From Nitrosomonas oligotropha (GTDB lineage: Bacteria > Pseudomonadota > Gammaproteobacteria > Burkholderiales > Nitrosomonadaceae), in contig NZ_FNOE01000001.1 of NCBI RefSeq assembly GCF_900106555.1, forward strand, positions 238,320-302,319: a stretch of DNA of 64,000 nucleotides, written 5' to 3'. The translations under genes and the position numbers were made by a program. Positions within the stretch are counted from its first letter, which is position 1, and every line of letters begins with the position of its first letter. The notes beneath the pieces are model-generated. The model did not search any database. It saw only the letters and a program-made list of their open reading frames with translations, and was not told the DNA's origin. Below are positions 36,681-47,491 of the stretch, piece after piece.

Positions 36681-38092
36681 ATTTGCAAGATAAAACAGTT
36701 CTAGTGCTGGGAATGGGTGAGACCGGCTTGTCCATGGTGAAATGGCTGCTACGTCAGGGTGTCAGGGTGCGCGCTGCGGATAGCCGTTCCGAGCCACCCA
36801 ACTGGCAGCAAATCACCGCCGGGTTTCCATCCGTGCAGCTGCATAAAGGCAAATTCACAGCATCCATTTTTAACGATATCGATATGATCGCCATCAGCCC
36901 CGGCGTTCCGTTGGCAGATCCGTGCGTGCAGCAAGCGGTGCAACGCGGCGTGCCGGTCATTGGCGATATGGTGCTTTTTTCCTGGGCGCTGGAGCAAAGC
37001 AACCGGCCCAAACCGAAAGTTGTCGCCATCTCCGGATCGAATGGAAAAACCACAGTCACGGCGATGACCGGCGCGATGTTAAAGAAATCCGGCTGGAATG
37101 TGGAAGTGGCGGGAAATATCGGCCCCGCCGCGCTGAATGCGCTGATGCAGCGGATCGACGCAGGCGATTGGCCGCAGGCTTGGGTTCTGGAAACATCCAG
37201 TTTTCAATTGGAAACGACGCACAATTTGAATGCGGATGTGGCGACCGTGTTAAATCTGAGCGAAGACCATCTGGATCGCTATACCGGCATGCGCGATTAC
37301 GCAACCGCCAAAGCCAGAGTGTTTCTGCATGAGAAAGCTGGTAAAGGCATACAAGTGCTCAACCGGAATGATCCCGGTGTCTGCGCTATGGCACTACCGG
37401 ACAGAAAACAAATTACTTTTGGCGTCGATGAGCCGCCCAGCCATGCCGATTTCGGTCTCATGCACGATGGCGACGATTTGTGGTTGATGGAAGGCGATGT
37501 GCAATTAATGAAAACTTCCGAACTGGTTGTCAGCGGCTTGCATAACGCGGTCAATGCGCTGGCGGCATTAGCCATGTGCCGCGCCCTGGGTGTGGCCATC
37601 GATCCGCTTTTGATCGCGTTGCGCGAATTTCGCGGTCTGCCGCATCGCATGGAAAAAGTCGCTGCGTTCAACGGCGTTACTTTCTTTGATGATTCCAAAA
37701 GTACCAATGTGGGTGCCACCGTAGCTGCACTGAGCGGTATGAAGCAAAACGTCATATTAATCGCCGGTGGCGACGGCAAGGGACAGGACTTCTCGTATCT
37801 GCGGGAAGCGGTTGCCAATAATGCCCGCGCCGTGGTGCTGATTGGCCGGGATGCAAACATAATTGCGAATGAATTGAAAGACTGCGGCGTGCCGTTGCAT
37901 TTTGCCGTGACCATGGAAGAAGCCATGCAGAAGAGTTTCTTGCTGGCGCAATCCGGCGATGTGGTGTTGCTTTCACCGGCATGCGCCAGTTTCGATATGT
38001 TCAGAAACTATATTCACCGCGCGGAAGTATTTGTTGCGGCCGTCAAAGATATGGAAAACAAATTTTTCAGTTTTGGACAGAAAAAACATTAA
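36677..38092 (+). CDS. murD: UDP-MurNAc-L-Ala D-glutamate ligase MurD
   Basis: 471 aa from the ATG at 36677, which overlaps the mraY stop (ATGA); upstream in-frame ATG at 36623 lies inside mraY and adds non-homologous residues. Signature elements: [17 protein letters not shown] at the N-terminus, ATP site [24 protein letters not shown], and [17 protein letters not shown]. The C-terminal [14 protein letters not shown] is standard. It adds D-glutamate. Confidence 0.96.
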   Translation: MNLQDKTVLVLGMGETGLSMVKWLLRQGVRVRAADSRSEPPNWQQITAGFPSVQLHKGKFTASIFNDIDMIAISPGVPLADPCVQQAVQRGVPVIGDMVLFSWALEQSNRPKPKVVAISGSNGKTTVTAMTGAMLKKSGWNVEVAGNIGPAALNALMQRIDAGDWPQAWVLETSSFQLETTHNLNADVATVLNLSEDHLDRYTGMRDYATAKARVFLHEKAGKGIQVLNRNDPGVCAMALPDRKQITFGVDEPPSHADFGLMHDGDDLWLMEGDVQLMKTSELVVSGLHNAVNALAALAMCRALGVAIDPLLIALREFRGLPHRMEKVAAFNGVTFFDDSKSTNVGATVAALSGMKQNVILIAGGDGKGQDFSYLREAVANNARAVVLIGRDANIIANELKDCGVPLHFAVTMEEAMQKSFLLAQSGDVVLLSPACASFDMFRNYIHRAEVFVAAVKDMENKFFSFGQKKH

Positions 38093-38095
38093 CCG

Positions 38096-39256
38096 ATGAT
38101 TTACCAGGCAAACAATCAGAAACCAAGAATGACGGCCGATTTTGACCAGGCGCTGGTGTGGTCGGCTTTGCTGTTGCTGAGTATCGGCTTGGTAATGATT
38201 TATTCCGCCTCGATAGCCATTGCCGAAGCGCAATTTGGCCCCGACCGGGCCGGTCATTACTTGTTGCGCCACAGCGCTTATCTGGGTGTCGGGTTGTTGC
38301 TGGGATTGATCGCTTTTCAAGTGCCGATGCAGATGTGGCAGAAATACGTAACTTATCTGCTCATGACCAGCATTCTACTGTTGGTATTGGTACTGATTCC
38401 GGGTATCGGACATGAAGTGAACGGCAGTCAGCGCTGGATTTCGCTGTATGTGGTGAATATCCAGCCGTCCGAGTTCATGAAGTTTTGTATGGTGTTGTAC
38501 GCCGCGGACTACGTCAACCGCAAGGCAGCCGACCTGAATTCTTTCTTCAAGGGGTTTGTGCCGATCGCGGTCGTATTATCCATCGTGGGTGCTTTATTGC
38601 TGCTCGAACCGGATTTCGGCGCTTTCTTCGTGGTAGCCGCGCTGGCGATGTCGATTTTATTTCTCGGCGGTGTCAGTTTGAAAATATTCGTCAGCCTGAT
38701 CGCTATCCTGGCGTTTGGTTTGTATGAGTTGATTTTGAGTTCGCCGTACCGGTTGAATCGCGTGGTTGCTTTTATGGATCCTTGGGCCGATCCGTATGGC
38801 AAAGGTTATCAGCTCAGTCATGCACTGATTGCATTCGGACGCGGCGAGTGGCTTGGTGTCGGCTTGGGCGGCAGTGTCGAGAAATTGTTCTATCTGCCCG
38901 AAGCGCACACCGATTTCTTACTGTCGGTGCTGGCCGAAGAACTGGGTTTTGCCGGTGTGGCTACCGTGATCGTATTGTTTATCTGGCTCATTACCCGCGC
39001 TTTTGTCATCGGCCGCTTGGCGGCCAAATTGGGTAGTCCTTTCTCGGCGCTGGTGGCGCAGGGAATCGGCATGTGGATCGGTGTGCAGGCGCTGATCAAC
39101 ATGGGCGTCAATATGGGTGTTTTGCCCACCAAGGGTTTAACGTTGCCGCTGCTAAGTTTTGGCGGTAGCAGCATTACAGCGATTTGCATTGCGCTGGCGG
39201 TTTTGCTGCGTATAGACTGGGAAAGCCGGCAGCGGCTGCGGGGGCTGAACGTATGA
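38096..39256 (+). CDS. ftsW: Peptidoglycan glycosyltransferase FtsW
   Basis: 386 aa SEDS protein with ten membrane helices. FtsW polymerises lipid II at the septum together with FtsI. Seen: [20 protein letters not shown] at the start, [21 protein letters not shown] near 165, the [15 protein letters not shown] loop, and [14 protein letters not shown] near the end. It starts 3 bp after murD and overlaps murG by ATGA. Confidence 0.96.
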   Translation: MIYQANNQKPRMTADFDQALVWSALLLLSIGLVMIYSASIAIAEAQFGPDRAGHYLLRHSAYLGVGLLLGLIAFQVPMQMWQKYVTYLLMTSILLLVLVLIPGIGHEVNGSQRWISLYVVNIQPSEFMKFCMVLYAADYVNRKAADLNSFFKGFVPIAVVLSIVGALLLLEPDFGAFFVVAALAMSILFLGGVSLKIFVSLIAILAFGLYELILSSPYRLNRVVAFMDPWADPYGKGYQLSHALIAFGRGEWLGVGLGGSVEKLFYLPEAHTDFLLSVLAEELGFAGVATVIVLFIWLITRAFVIGRLAAKLGSPFSALVAQGIGMWIGVQALINMGVNMGVLPTKGLTLPLLSFGGSSITAICIALAVLLRIDWESRQRLRGLNV

Positions 39257-40344
39257 GCGCGCATACCATTTTAATTATGGCAGGCGGCACCGGCGGTCAT
39301 GTGTTTCCGGGATTGGCGGTGGCTGATTATTTGCGGCAAGCGGGTTGGCGCGTGGTTTGGCTGGGAACCGAAGCCGGAATGGAATTAAAACTGGTGCCGC
39401 AACGGGGTTATGAAACCGAAGTTATCAGTTTTTCCGGATTGCGAGGTAAGCGGTTGGTCACGTGGCTGCTATTGCCGCTGCGTTTGCTCAAGGCGTTCTG
39501 GCAGAGTCTGCGGATTATTCAGCGGGTAAAACCGGATGTGGTTCTCGGCATGGGTGGTTATCCGGCTTTTCCGGGCGGAATGATGGCTTCGTTGCTCAAC
39601 AAGCCATTGGTGATTCATGAACAGAATTCGGTCGCGGGGTTAACCAATAAAATCCTGGCGAAGTTAGCGGATAGAATTTTTCTTGGCTTTCCCGGCGCCA
39701 TCCGGAGCGATCAGGATAAAACGGTTTGTTCCGGTAATCCGGTGCGATCAGAAATTGCGCATATAGAAGTGCCGGAGAAACGTTTCCAGGAACGGCAAGG
39801 CAAGTTGAATGTGCTCGTTGTGGGCGGCAGCCTGGGGGCGCAAGTTTTGAATACTGTGGTACCGCAAGCGCTTAAATTACTGCCGGAGAATACGCGCCCG
39901 GCAGTGGTGCATCAAACGGGGACAGCGCAAATGGAAACGGTTAAAACGACCTATCAAGCACTGCAATTGGATGGCGAAGTGACAGCGTTTATCGACGATA
40001 TGGCCAAACGCTACGCGGACTGCGATGTGGTGTTGTGCCGCGCCGGCGCGCTGACAGTAGCGGAATTAAGCGCGGCCGGTGTCGCCAGCATCCTGGTGCC
40101 GTATCCGCATGCCGTCGACGATCATCAAACCGGTAATGCGCAATTTCTTTCCCGCCACGGTGCTGCTGTGCTGTTGCCGCAGCATGAATTGACCGCGCAA
40201 AAGCTGGCGGATTTATTGACGGATTTAACCCGGGAAAAATTGCTCGGCATGGCGATGGCTGCGCGCAGCCAGGCAAAACCGGAAGCAACTCGGATCGTAG
40301 CTGAAGGCTGTATCGAATTGAGCGGAGCACTGCATGAAGCATAA
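39253..40344 (+). CDS. murG: UDP-GlcNAc:lipid I N-acetylglucosaminyltransferase MurG
   Basis: 363 aa from the ATG at 39253, which overlaps the ftsW stop; the longer frame from 39184 lies within ftsW. GT-B enzyme that converts lipid I to lipid [18 protein letters not shown] near 8-23, [24 protein letters not shown], and [14 protein letters not shown] are the lipid and nucleotide-sugar binding motifs. Overlaps murC by 11 bp. Confidence 0.96.
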   Translation: MSAHTILIMAGGTGGHVFPGLAVADYLRQAGWRVVWLGTEAGMELKLVPQRGYETEVISFSGLRGKRLVTWLLLPLRLLKAFWQSLRIIQRVKPDVVLGMGGYPAFPGGMMASLLNKPLVIHEQNSVAGLTNKILAKLADRIFLGFPGAIRSDQDKTVCSGNPVRSEIAHIEVPEKRFQERQGKLNVLVVGGSLGAQVLNTVVPQALKLLPENTRPAVVHQTGTAQMETVKTTYQALQLDGEVTAFIDDMAKRYADCDVVLCRAGALTVAELSAAGVASILVPYPHAVDDHQTGNAQFLSRHGAAVLLPQHELTAQKLADLLTDLTREKLLGMAMAARSQAKPEATRIVAEGCIELSGALHEA

Positions 40345-41761
40345 AGTCAAACATATCCATTTTGTCGGCATCGGCGGCGCGGGCATGAGCGGTATCGCCG
40401 AGGTTTTTGTCAACCTGGGGTATCAGGTCAGCGGTTCTGACTTGATGAGTAATCCGGTGACGCAGCGTTTGGCCAAGCTCGGCATCAAGGTTTATGCGGG
40501 GCATGCCAGCGAGCAAATTGCCGGAGCGGATGTCGTCGTTACTTCCACGGCGGTGAAACCCGACAATCCGGAGGCGATTGCCGCCAAAAATAAAAATATT
40601 CCTGTCGTGCCGCGCGCCATGATGCTGGCGGAATTGCTGCGCCTGCGCAGCGGCATCGCGATTGCCGGCACGCACGGCAAAACCACTACCACCAGTTTAA
40701 TTGCCAGCATTCTGGCGGCGGCGGATATGGATCCGACTTTTGTCATCGGTGGAAAACTGGAAGCAGCGGGTTGTCATGCCAAACTGGGCAGCGGTGAGTT
40801 CATCGTGGTAGAAGCGGATGAATCGGATGCTTCGTTTTTGTATTTGCAGCCGATGCTCGCGGTCGTGACGAACATCGATGCGGATCATATGGAAACCTAC
40901 GGTCACGATTTCAGCCGGTTGAAGCAAACTTTTGTCGATTTCGTGCAGCATTTACCTTTTTACGGCATGGCGGTGGTTTGTATGGATGATGCCAATATAC
41001 GCGAAGTCATGCCGTCGATTACCAAACCGATCACCACGTACGGCTTGTCCGAAGAGGCGCAAGTGCGCGCCATCGATATCCGGCAAGATCATCACCGGAT
41101 GAGATTTACTGCGGTGGTCGGTGTGAACGGCTCCGCCCGCAAACTGGATATCACGCTGAATCTGCCCGGTTTACATAACATTCAGAATGCCCTGGCGGCG
41201 ATTGCGGTTGCGAATGAAATTGGTGTGCCGGATAGCGCGATCGTCAAAGCGTTGTCGGAATTCAAAGGGGTCGAAAGGCGCTTCCAGCAATACGGCGATA
41301 TCCGCTTGAGCGGACAGAAAAGTTTTACGCTGGTGGATGACTATGGACATCATCCGGCAGAAATGGAAGCGACCATCAAAGCAGCGCGCGGCGCGTTTCC
41401 AAACCGCCGTCTGGTAGTGGCTTTTCAGCCGCACCGCTACACGCGCACCCGGGATGTCTTCGAGGATTTCACCCGGGTTTTATCACAAGTGGACATATTG
41501 CTGCTCACGGAAGTTTATCCCGCAGGTGAAGAGCCGATTGTCGCGGCGGATAGCAAATCGCTGGCGCGCTCCATCCGGGTGCAGGGCAAAGTGGAGCCGA
41601 TTTATATCGAAGAAGTGGATGACTTACCAGTAGCGATACTGGATATCGTGCAGGACGGCGATGTTGTGCTGGTGATGGGCGCGGGTTCGGTAGCCAGAGT
41701 GGCGCCGCACATTGCGCAAATGGGAAAAAAGCTGACCGTGGTTAATGGCTATGAATGCTGA
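40334..41761 (+). CDS. murC: UDP-MurNAc L-alanine ligase MurC
   Basis: 475 aa. First Mur ligase. [16 protein letters not shown] near 9-24 binds UDP-MurNAc; [15 protein letters not shown] near 112-126 is the ATP loop; DADHMETYG and [14 protein letters not shown] are conserved. Start overlaps murG. Position within the cluster is standard. Confidence 0.96.
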   Translation: MKHKVKHIHFVGIGGAGMSGIAEVFVNLGYQVSGSDLMSNPVTQRLAKLGIKVYAGHASEQIAGADVVVTSTAVKPDNPEAIAAKNKNIPVVPRAMMLAELLRLRSGIAIAGTHGKTTTTSLIASILAAADMDPTFVIGGKLEAAGCHAKLGSGEFIVVEADESDASFLYLQPMLAVVTNIDADHMETYGHDFSRLKQTFVDFVQHLPFYGMAVVCMDDANIREVMPSITKPITTYGLSEEAQVRAIDIRQDHHRMRFTAVVGVNGSARKLDITLNLPGLHNIQNALAAIAVANEIGVPDSAIVKALSEFKGVERRFQQYGDIRLSGQKSFTLVDDYGHHPAEMEATIKAARGAFPNRRLVVAFQPHRYTRTRDVFEDFTRVLSQVDILLLTEVYPAGEEPIVAADSKSLARSIRVQGKVEPIYIEEVDDLPVAILDIVQDGDVVLVMGAGSVARVAPHIAQMGKKLTVVNGYEC

Positions 41762-41774
41762 GGATTGATGAGAC

Positions 41775-42764
41775 ATGACCGCTTTGCCGCAAAATACGAG
41801 ATTTGCCATGCCAGTTGCCGATCAAACAACCGGTGAGGCAGGCGTGTCCGCATTGCGGGGCGAAATGCGCATCGATGAGCCGATGAGCAAACATACAACC
41901 TGGCGGGCGGGCGGTGATGCGGATCGTTACTACCAACCGGCGGATCTGGACGATTGGGCGGATTTTCTGCGTGCATCGCCGTACGAAGTCATTCATGTGA
42001 TTGGGCTGGGCAGCAATTTGCTGGTCAGAGACGGCGGGCTGCGCGGCACGGTGGTGGCATTGCATGCGCGTTTAAACGATTTGCGCTTGATCGAACAGAA
42101 TCAATCCGGCGGGCTCATCTACGCGAGTGCTGGTGTGGCCTGCGCCAAGGTAGCCCGGTTTGCCGCCAAACACAATCTGGCTGGTGCGGAGTTTCTGGCC
42201 GGAATACCGGGCACGGTTGGCGGCGCGCTGGCGATGAATGCCGGATGCTACGGTTCGGAAACCTGGGAAATTGTGGCGCAAGTGCAAATCATCAAGCGCA
42301 ACGGAGAAATCGTAGTGCGCCAGCCCGGCGAGTACGCGATTGCTTATCGCAGTGTGAAACGGCAGAGCGAACCGGCTGGTACGATAGGCGCGGAATGGTT
42401 TACCGGTGCCTATTTCCGCTTGGCGCAAGGCGATCAGGCACAATCCCGGCAACGCATCAAGCAATTGCTGGCGCAGCGGGTAGCCAGTCAACCGCTCAAT
42501 CTGCCGAATGCCGGTTCGGTATTTCGCAATCCGCCGGGAGATTACGCGGCGCGTTTGATCGAAGCGTGCGGCTTGAAGGGATGCCACATTGGCGGCGCGA
42601 TGGTGTCGCCCAAACATGCCAATTTTATCGTCAATACGGGTAATGCCAGTGCGGCGGATATTGAAGCTTTAATCATGATGGTGCAAAGCAGGGTTAAAAA
42701 AGCAACAGGGATAGCATTGATTCAGGAAGTCCGGATCATCGGCGATGCCAGGAGGCTGACGTAA
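41775..42764 (+). CDS. murB: UDP-N-acetylenolpyruvoylglucosamine reductase MurB
   Basis: 329 aa FAD enzyme that reduces UDP-GlcNAc-enolpyruvate with NADPH to UDP-MurNAc. FAD segments [23 protein letters not shown] and [19 protein letters not shown] are present; GSVFRNP contains the catalytic serine. About 30 residues precede the conserved region, so a downstream start (for example near residue 12) is possible. It begins 13 bp after murC and overlaps ddl by one base. Confidence 0.95.
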   Translation: MTALPQNTRFAMPVADQTTGEAGVSALRGEMRIDEPMSKHTTWRAGGDADRYYQPADLDDWADFLRASPYEVIHVIGLGSNLLVRDGGLRGTVVALHARLNDLRLIEQNQSGGLIYASAGVACAKVARFAAKHNLAGAEFLAGIPGTVGGALAMNAGCYGSETWEIVAQVQIIKRNGEIVVRQPGEYAIAYRSVKRQSEPAGTIGAEWFTGAYFRLAQGDQAQSRQRIKQLLAQRVASQPLNLPNAGSVFRNPPGDYAARLIEACGLKGCHIGGAMVSPKHANFIVNTGNASAADIEALIMMVQSRVKKATGIALIQEVRIIGDARRLT

Positions 42765-43681
42765 TGGCCGCGCATCAATTCGGCAAAGTTGCGGTTCTGC
42801 TGGGCGGCCGGTCGGCCGAGCGGGAAATATCGCTGCAAAGCGGGCAGGCTGTGCTGGATGCGTTACTGCGCAGCGGTGTCGATGCGCATCCTTTCGACCC
42901 GGCCGGACAATCCATGGAAAAACTGCTGCAACAAGGTTTCGATAAAGCTTTTATCGCACTGCACGGCCGTTTTGGCGAGGATGGCACCATTCAAGGCGCG
43001 CTGGAATTAATGGGATTACCGTATACCGGCAGCGGCGTAATGGCCAGTGCATTGGCGATGGATAAATGGCGCACCAAATTGATCTGGCAGGCAGCCGGTA
43101 TCCAATCCCCGCGCTACGTATTGCTGCAAGCGGATAGCGATTTTGAACAAGTCGCCGAAACGTTGGGTTTACCGCTGATCGTCAAACCGGCGCGCGAGGG
43201 TTCAACCATTGGTTTGACTAAAGTGAAGCGCGCCGAGGATTTGGCGCAAGCGTATCAACTGGCCGCTCAGCATGATGCGCTGGTGCTCGCGGAAGAATTT
43301 ATTGCCGGTAAGGAATTGACCGTGGCGATTCTGGGTGAAACGCCGCTGCCGGTGGTGCGGATTGAAATTGCGGGTGAGCTTTACGACTATGAAGCCAAGT
43401 ATTTCTCGAATGAGACAAAATACTTTTGCCCGAGCGGTTTACCGGCGGAATTGGAGGCGGCGATCCAGCGGCAGGCATTACAGGCTTACCAAGTGCTGGG
43501 GTGCCAGGGTTGGGGAAGGGTCGATTTGATCTTGAGTGAAACCAATCAGTTTTATTTCCTCGAAGCCAATACTTCGCCCGGAATGACCAGCCATAGTTTG
43601 GTGCCGATGGCGGCAAGAACAGCCGGAATCCCGTTTGAGGATCTGGTTTTGAGAATATTGGATCTGGCTCATGTGGAATAA
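42764..43681 (+). CDS. ddlB: D-alanine--D-alanine ligase
   Basis: 305 aa ATP-grasp enzyme that makes the D-Ala-D-Ala dipeptide used by Mur[21 protein letters not shown] near 11-30, [34 protein letters not shown], and [15 protein letters not shown] near the end carry the substrate and metal sites. DdlB-type length. Overlaps ftsQ by 11 bp. Confidence 0.96.
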   Translation: MAAHQFGKVAVLLGGRSAEREISLQSGQAVLDALLRSGVDAHPFDPAGQSMEKLLQQGFDKAFIALHGRFGEDGTIQGALELMGLPYTGSGVMASALAMDKWRTKLIWQAAGIQSPRYVLLQADSDFEQVAETLGLPLIVKPAREGSTIGLTKVKRAEDLAQAYQLAAQHDALVLAEEFIAGKELTVAILGETPLPVVRIEIAGELYDYEAKYFSNETKYFCPSGLPAELEAAIQRQALQAYQVLGCQGWGRVDLILSETNQFYFLEANTSPGMTSHSLVPMAARTAGIPFEDLVLRILDLAHVE

Positions 43682-44447
43682 CCATCACGCCTTGAATTTG
43701 TTATCCAAAATATTGCTCACTTTGGTGGCGATGGCGGTGCTGTATGCGATCAGTTTGCAACTCATCCAGCCGCCGCTGTTCCCCATCAAAGAAATTAATG
43801 TGCAAGTCATATATGGGAAAGAGAAAAATAAGGCCGAGTTACAGCATGTGACGCGCGAGCAAATTGAACAACTGGTCAGGGATGAAATTGCAGGAAATTT
43901 TATTTCGGTAAATCTCACTGAAGTGCGCGAAGCTTTTGTAAAATTACCCTGGGTGCGTGAGGCCAGAGTGAAAAGAGAGTGGCCGCATGGTTTGAATGTG
44001 ATACTGGAAGAGCATCAAGCATTGGCTTATTGGGGCAGTCATGCCTTGGTCAATACTTACGGTGAGGTGTTCCGGGTGACGGTTGATGCTGATTTGCCGG
44101 TGTTTACCGGCCCCAACGAGGCCAGCGCGCATGAAGTGGCGCAGCAATTCCGGCGTTTTAACAAAATACTGAAGCCATTGCAGCAGCATATCGCGGAAAT
44201 AAGCCTGACACCGCGCTATGCCTGGCGTTTGCAGTTAAATACCGGAACGATTCTGGAATTGGGGCGAAATGAAATTGAAGAGAGATTGGTTCGTTATGTT
44301 TCAGTATATAACCACAGTATTGCGCGGTTAAATCAGCAAGAACCATTGGCATATGTTGATTTACGTTATCCCAATGGTTTTGCCATCCGCATGCCTGAAA
44401 TGATGCAACAAGTACCACGTAAATCCGGCGCGAGGAGAGAAACGTGA
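43671..44447 (+). CDS. ftsQ: Cell division protein FtsQ
   Basis: 258 aa bitopic protein. Membrane helix at about 9-29, then the POTRA domain ([20 protein letters not shown] to [20 protein letters not shown]), and a C-terminal beta domain ending YPNGFAIRM. FtsQ links FtsBL to the early divisome. The typical W-x-x-x-A-x-V-x-R-x-WP motif is seen as [12 protein letters not shown]. Confidence 0.94.
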   Translation: MWNNHHALNLLSKILLTLVAMAVLYAISLQLIQPPLFPIKEINVQVIYGKEKNKAELQHVTREQIEQLVRDEIAGNFISVNLTEVREAFVKLPWVREARVKREWPHGLNVILEEHQALAYWGSHALVNTYGEVFRVTVDADLPVFTGPNEASAHEVAQQFRRFNKILKPLQQHIAEISLTPRYAWRLQLNTGTILELGRNEIEERLVRYVSVYNHSIARLNQQEPLAYVDLRYPNGFAIRMPEMMQQVPRKSGARRET

Positions 44448-44467
44448 GGCCACGGAGATGGGATTAA

Positions 44468-45706
44468 ATGAATAAAGCTCGAGAGAATAGAAATTTGATT
44501 GTCGGTCTTGATATTGGCACGTCGAAAATTGTTGCCATTGTCGCCGAGGTGATTCCGGAAGGCGGTTTTGAAGTGATCGGTTTGGGCAGCCATCCATCGC
44601 GCGGATTGAAAAAAGGTGTTGTGGCCAATATCGAGACGACGGTGAATGCGATTCAGCGTGCGCTGGAAGAGGCGGAACTTATGGCGGATTGCAAGATAAA
44701 TGAAGTGTATACCGGCATCGCTGGCAGCCATATCAAGGGTTTTAATTCGGATGGCATGGTGCCTATCAAGGATAAGGAAGTCACTGAGAAAGATGTCGAG
44801 CGCGTCATGGAAGCGGCCAAAGCCGTGAATATTCCCGCTGATCAGCAGATCCTGCATATCCTGAATCAAGAATTCATTATTGACGGCCAGGAAGATGTTC
44901 GTGAACCGGTGGGCATGAGCGGCATACGGCTGGAAGTGAAAGTGCATATTGTCACGGGCGCGGTCTCTGCGGCGCAGAATATCGTCAAGTGCGTGCATCG
45001 CTGCGGTTTGGAAGTGCGCGATTTGATATTGCAGCCGCTGGCTTCTGCAATGGCCGTGTTATCTGATGACGAAAAAGATTTGGGTGTCTGTCTGGTCGAT
45101 ATTGGCGGCGGTACAACCGATATTGCCGTGTTCACGCATGGCGCCATCCGCCATACCGCGGTGATTCCGATTGCCGGGGATCAAATCACCAATGACATAG
45201 CGATGGCCTTACGTACACCGACCAAAAGCGCGGAAGACATCAAGTGTCGCTACGGCTGTGCACTGAGGAGTCTGGCTGATACAAAAGAGATGGTGGAAGT
45301 TCCCGATGTCGGTAACCGGGGTTCGCGCCAGCTTTCGCGGCAAACGCTGGCGGAAGTGATCGAGCCACGGGCAGAGGAACTGTATTGCATGGTGCAAGCG
45401 GAATTGCGCCGCAGCGGATTTGAAGAATTGCTGTCATCGGGCATCGTAATCACGGGTGGGTCGGCTTCGTTACGCGGCATGGTGGAATTGGGCGAGGAAA
45501 TCTTTCACATGCCGGTCAGATTGGGTTTGCCCAATTATCATGGCAATTTGAAAGACGTGATTCATACACCGCGCTATTCGACCGGTATTGGTTTAATTCT
45601 GGCGGGTATCGAACAGTTACAGCATCAGCATGGTTCAAGATTACAAGGAGGCTCTGCCAAGCAGATTTTCTCCAGAATGAAGGGGTGGTTTCAAAGAAAT
45701 TTTTAA
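44468..45706 (+). CDS. ftsA: Cell division protein FtsA
   Basis: 412 aa actin-like ATPase that ties FtsZ filaments to the membrane. Phosphate-1 LDIGTSKIVAIVAEV near 14-28, phosphate-2 LVDIGGGTTDIAVF near 212-225, ITGGSASLRGM near 329, and an amphipathic C-terminal tail (FSRMKGWFQRNF) for membrane attachment. Starts 20 bp after ftsQ. Confidence 0.96.
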   Translation: MNKARENRNLIVGLDIGTSKIVAIVAEVIPEGGFEVIGLGSHPSRGLKKGVVANIETTVNAIQRALEEAELMADCKINEVYTGIAGSHIKGFNSDGMVPIKDKEVTEKDVERVMEAAKAVNIPADQQILHILNQEFIIDGQEDVREPVGMSGIRLEVKVHIVTGAVSAAQNIVKCVHRCGLEVRDLILQPLASAMAVLSDDEKDLGVCLVDIGGGTTDIAVFTHGAIRHTAVIPIAGDQITNDIAMALRTPTKSAEDIKCRYGCALRSLADTKEMVEVPDVGNRGSRQLSRQTLAEVIEPRAEELYCMVQAELRRSGFEELLSSGIVITGGSASLRGMVELGEEIFHMPVRLGLPNYHGNLKDVIHTPRYSTGIGLILAGIEQLQHQHGSRLQGGSAKQIFSRMKGWFQRNF

Positions 45707-45774
45707 TATCAAATTTCACGGGTTGTATTAGCAGTCAGGCGGCTTTAATTTCAATGTACTAAAGGAGAAACAAT

Positions 45775-46926
45775 ATGTTCGAAATCATGAATAACGAAAC
45801 TCAAGAGGCAGTCATCAAGGTTGTCGGCGTTGGTGGGTGCGGCAGCAATGCTGTGGATCATATGATCCAGAACGGCATGCAAGGCGTTGAGTTCATCAGT
45901 ATGAATACTGATGCCCAGGCATTGAAAAGCAATAAAGCACCGACCGTACTGCAACTGGGTACGGGTATTACCAAGGGACTGGGCGCGGGCGCGAATCCTG
46001 AAATCGGCCGGGAAGCTGCGCTGGAAGATCGCGACCGTATTGCAGAATTGATTCAAGGCGCGGATATGTTGTTTATCACCGCTGGCATGGGTGGCGGTAC
46101 AGGTACCGGTGCTGCGCCGGTGGTTGCGCAGGTCGCCAAAGAAATGGGTATTTTAACGGTGGCTGTGGTCAGCAAGCCATTTGCTTTTGAAGGCAAACGT
46201 CTGGCGGCTGCCAAGGCAGGAATGGAAGCGTTGTCACAACATGTGGATTCGCTCATTGTGATTCCTAACGATAAGCTGATGATGGTGCTAGGTAACGATA
46301 TTTCCATGCTGGATGCATTTAAAGCTGCCAATGACGTGCTGTATGGCGCAGTAGCGGGTATCGCCGAAGTGATTAATTGCCCGGGTCTGGTCAACGTTGA
46401 TTTTGCCGATGTTAGAACCGTGATGTCGGAAATGGGTATGGCGATGATGGGCTCAGCAGTCGCAATGGGTGTTGATCGTGCCCGGGTTGCAGCCGAACGT
46501 GCGGTATCAAGCCCGCTGCTCGAGGATATCTCCTTGTCCGGAGCGCGCGGCATTCTAGTGAACATCACCGCCAGTTCATCGCTAAAAATGCGCGAAGTGC
46601 ATGAAGTGATGAGCACCATTAAAGACATGACCGCCGAGGATGCAACGATTATTGTCGGTACCGTCATTGATGAAAATATGGCCGATAATCTGCGCGTTAC
46701 CATGGTGGCTACCGGACTTGGCAGCTTGGTCAGTCAAAGCCAAAATTCTCCGTTAACCGTGGTGCATACACGCACCGGTACCGACGACAGGGATTCCGTT
46801 TTTTCCACCGAAGAACCAGCCGTGATGCGCACAGGCAGAAGAAGTAACGCCACCGTTGCAGCGATGCGTCAATCAGGCGTTGATCCAATGGATATACCCG
46901 CTTTCTTGAGAAGACAAGCCGATTAA
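45775..46926 (+). CDS. ftsZ: Cell division GTPase FtsZ
   Basis: 383 aa tubulin homologue that forms the division ring. VVGVGGCGSNAVDHM at about 16-30, tubulin signature GMGGGTGTGAAPVVA near 105-119, and a short C-terminal linker leading to the conserved peptide MDIPAFLRRQAD that binds FtsA and other tethers. AAAGGAGA precedes ATG. Last gene of the dcw cluster here; the next gene on this strand is more than 5 kb away. Confidence 0.97.
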   Translation: MFEIMNNETQEAVIKVVGVGGCGSNAVDHMIQNGMQGVEFISMNTDAQALKSNKAPTVLQLGTGITKGLGAGANPEIGREAALEDRDRIAELIQGADMLFITAGMGGGTGTGAAPVVAQVAKEMGILTVAVVSKPFAFEGKRLAAAKAGMEALSQHVDSLIVIPNDKLMMVLGNDISMLDAFKAANDVLYGAVAGIAEVINCPGLVNVDFADVRTVMSEMGMAMMGSAVAMGVDRARVAAERAVSSPLLEDISLSGARGILVNITASSSLKMREVHEVMSTIKDMTAEDATIIVGTVIDENMADNLRVTMVATGLGSLVSQSQNSPLTVVHTRTGTDDRDSVFSTEEPAVMRTGRRSNATVAAMRQSGVDPMDIPAFLRRQAD

Positions 46927-47008
46927 TCAGATTTAATTTCTCAAGATTTAATTTTCCACATCTTTGGGAGTGAGAAATTGGAAATCAGAGAATTAAACAA
47001 AGTAATGA

Positions 47009-47034
47009 ATACCCCGCCGTATAAGGTGGGGTAT
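47009..47034 (+). terminator. Stable hairpin downstream of ftsZ
   Basis: ATACCCCGCC (47009-47018), loop GTATAA, GGTGGGGTAT (47025-47034); ten pairs with one G-U on the plus-strand RNA. No T-run follows, so it may protect or process the 3' end of the ftsZ message rather than terminate alone. Confidence 0.5.
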
Positions 47035-47414
47035 AAAATCTGGCAAGTCGGTTGCGATAGTCAAGTTATAGGATAGCTTTAGATATACAGTAGATTCTCA
47101 GAAGGAGAAGGTTGCTGGATTTTGTGGGATAGCTTAATAAAGCCGGATACCGGTTCGTAATGCTTTGTTACTTTGCTTGTCTCGTTAAGTACCGTCATTC
47201 GACCGCACGATGGGGCAAGTGCTGTATTTTGCTGTGATATGGCAAGAATCGTCGTAACCGTGCCGCGTACTTTGCCACTATTTGCAACTCGATAACGGGT
47301 GACAAGCTCACCGGCTAGCTATCAATGCAGAACTTCGTATTCATTGCGAATACTTTCAGGGAATATTCGTTATTGCTCTTGATTTTAGAGCTTGTGGTAA
47401 GGATTGCGATAGCG

Positions 47415-47469
47415 TATGAGCGTTATTTATTCAAGATTCAACATTACATGAAATTTCATAACGCTCATA
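47415..47469. repeat. 12-bp perfect inverted repeat near the cphA 3' end
   Basis: TATGAGCGTTAT at 47415-47426 and ATAACGCTCATA at 47458-47469 with 31 bp between, 22 bp downstream of the cphA stop on the minus strand. It could form a 3' stem for the cyanophycin message. Confidence 0.5.
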
Positions 47470-47491
47470 TCTAATAAAAAGTTGAGCCCGA

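Larger units (their letters stand above)
46927..47491. other. Long spacer between ftsZ and the cyanophycin operon
   Basis: 565 bp between two convergent operons. It holds a strong hairpin near 47009-47034 and an inverted repeat at 47415-47469 but no open frame with recognisable product and no tRNA. In many proteobacteria lpxC would follow ftsZ at this place; no trace of it is seen. Confidence 0.6.

Noticed and set aside
46053..46703. 216-codon minus-strand frame within ftsZ
   Set aside because: Serine/threonine-rich shadow of a conserved gene; no ribosome site or homology that I recognise.
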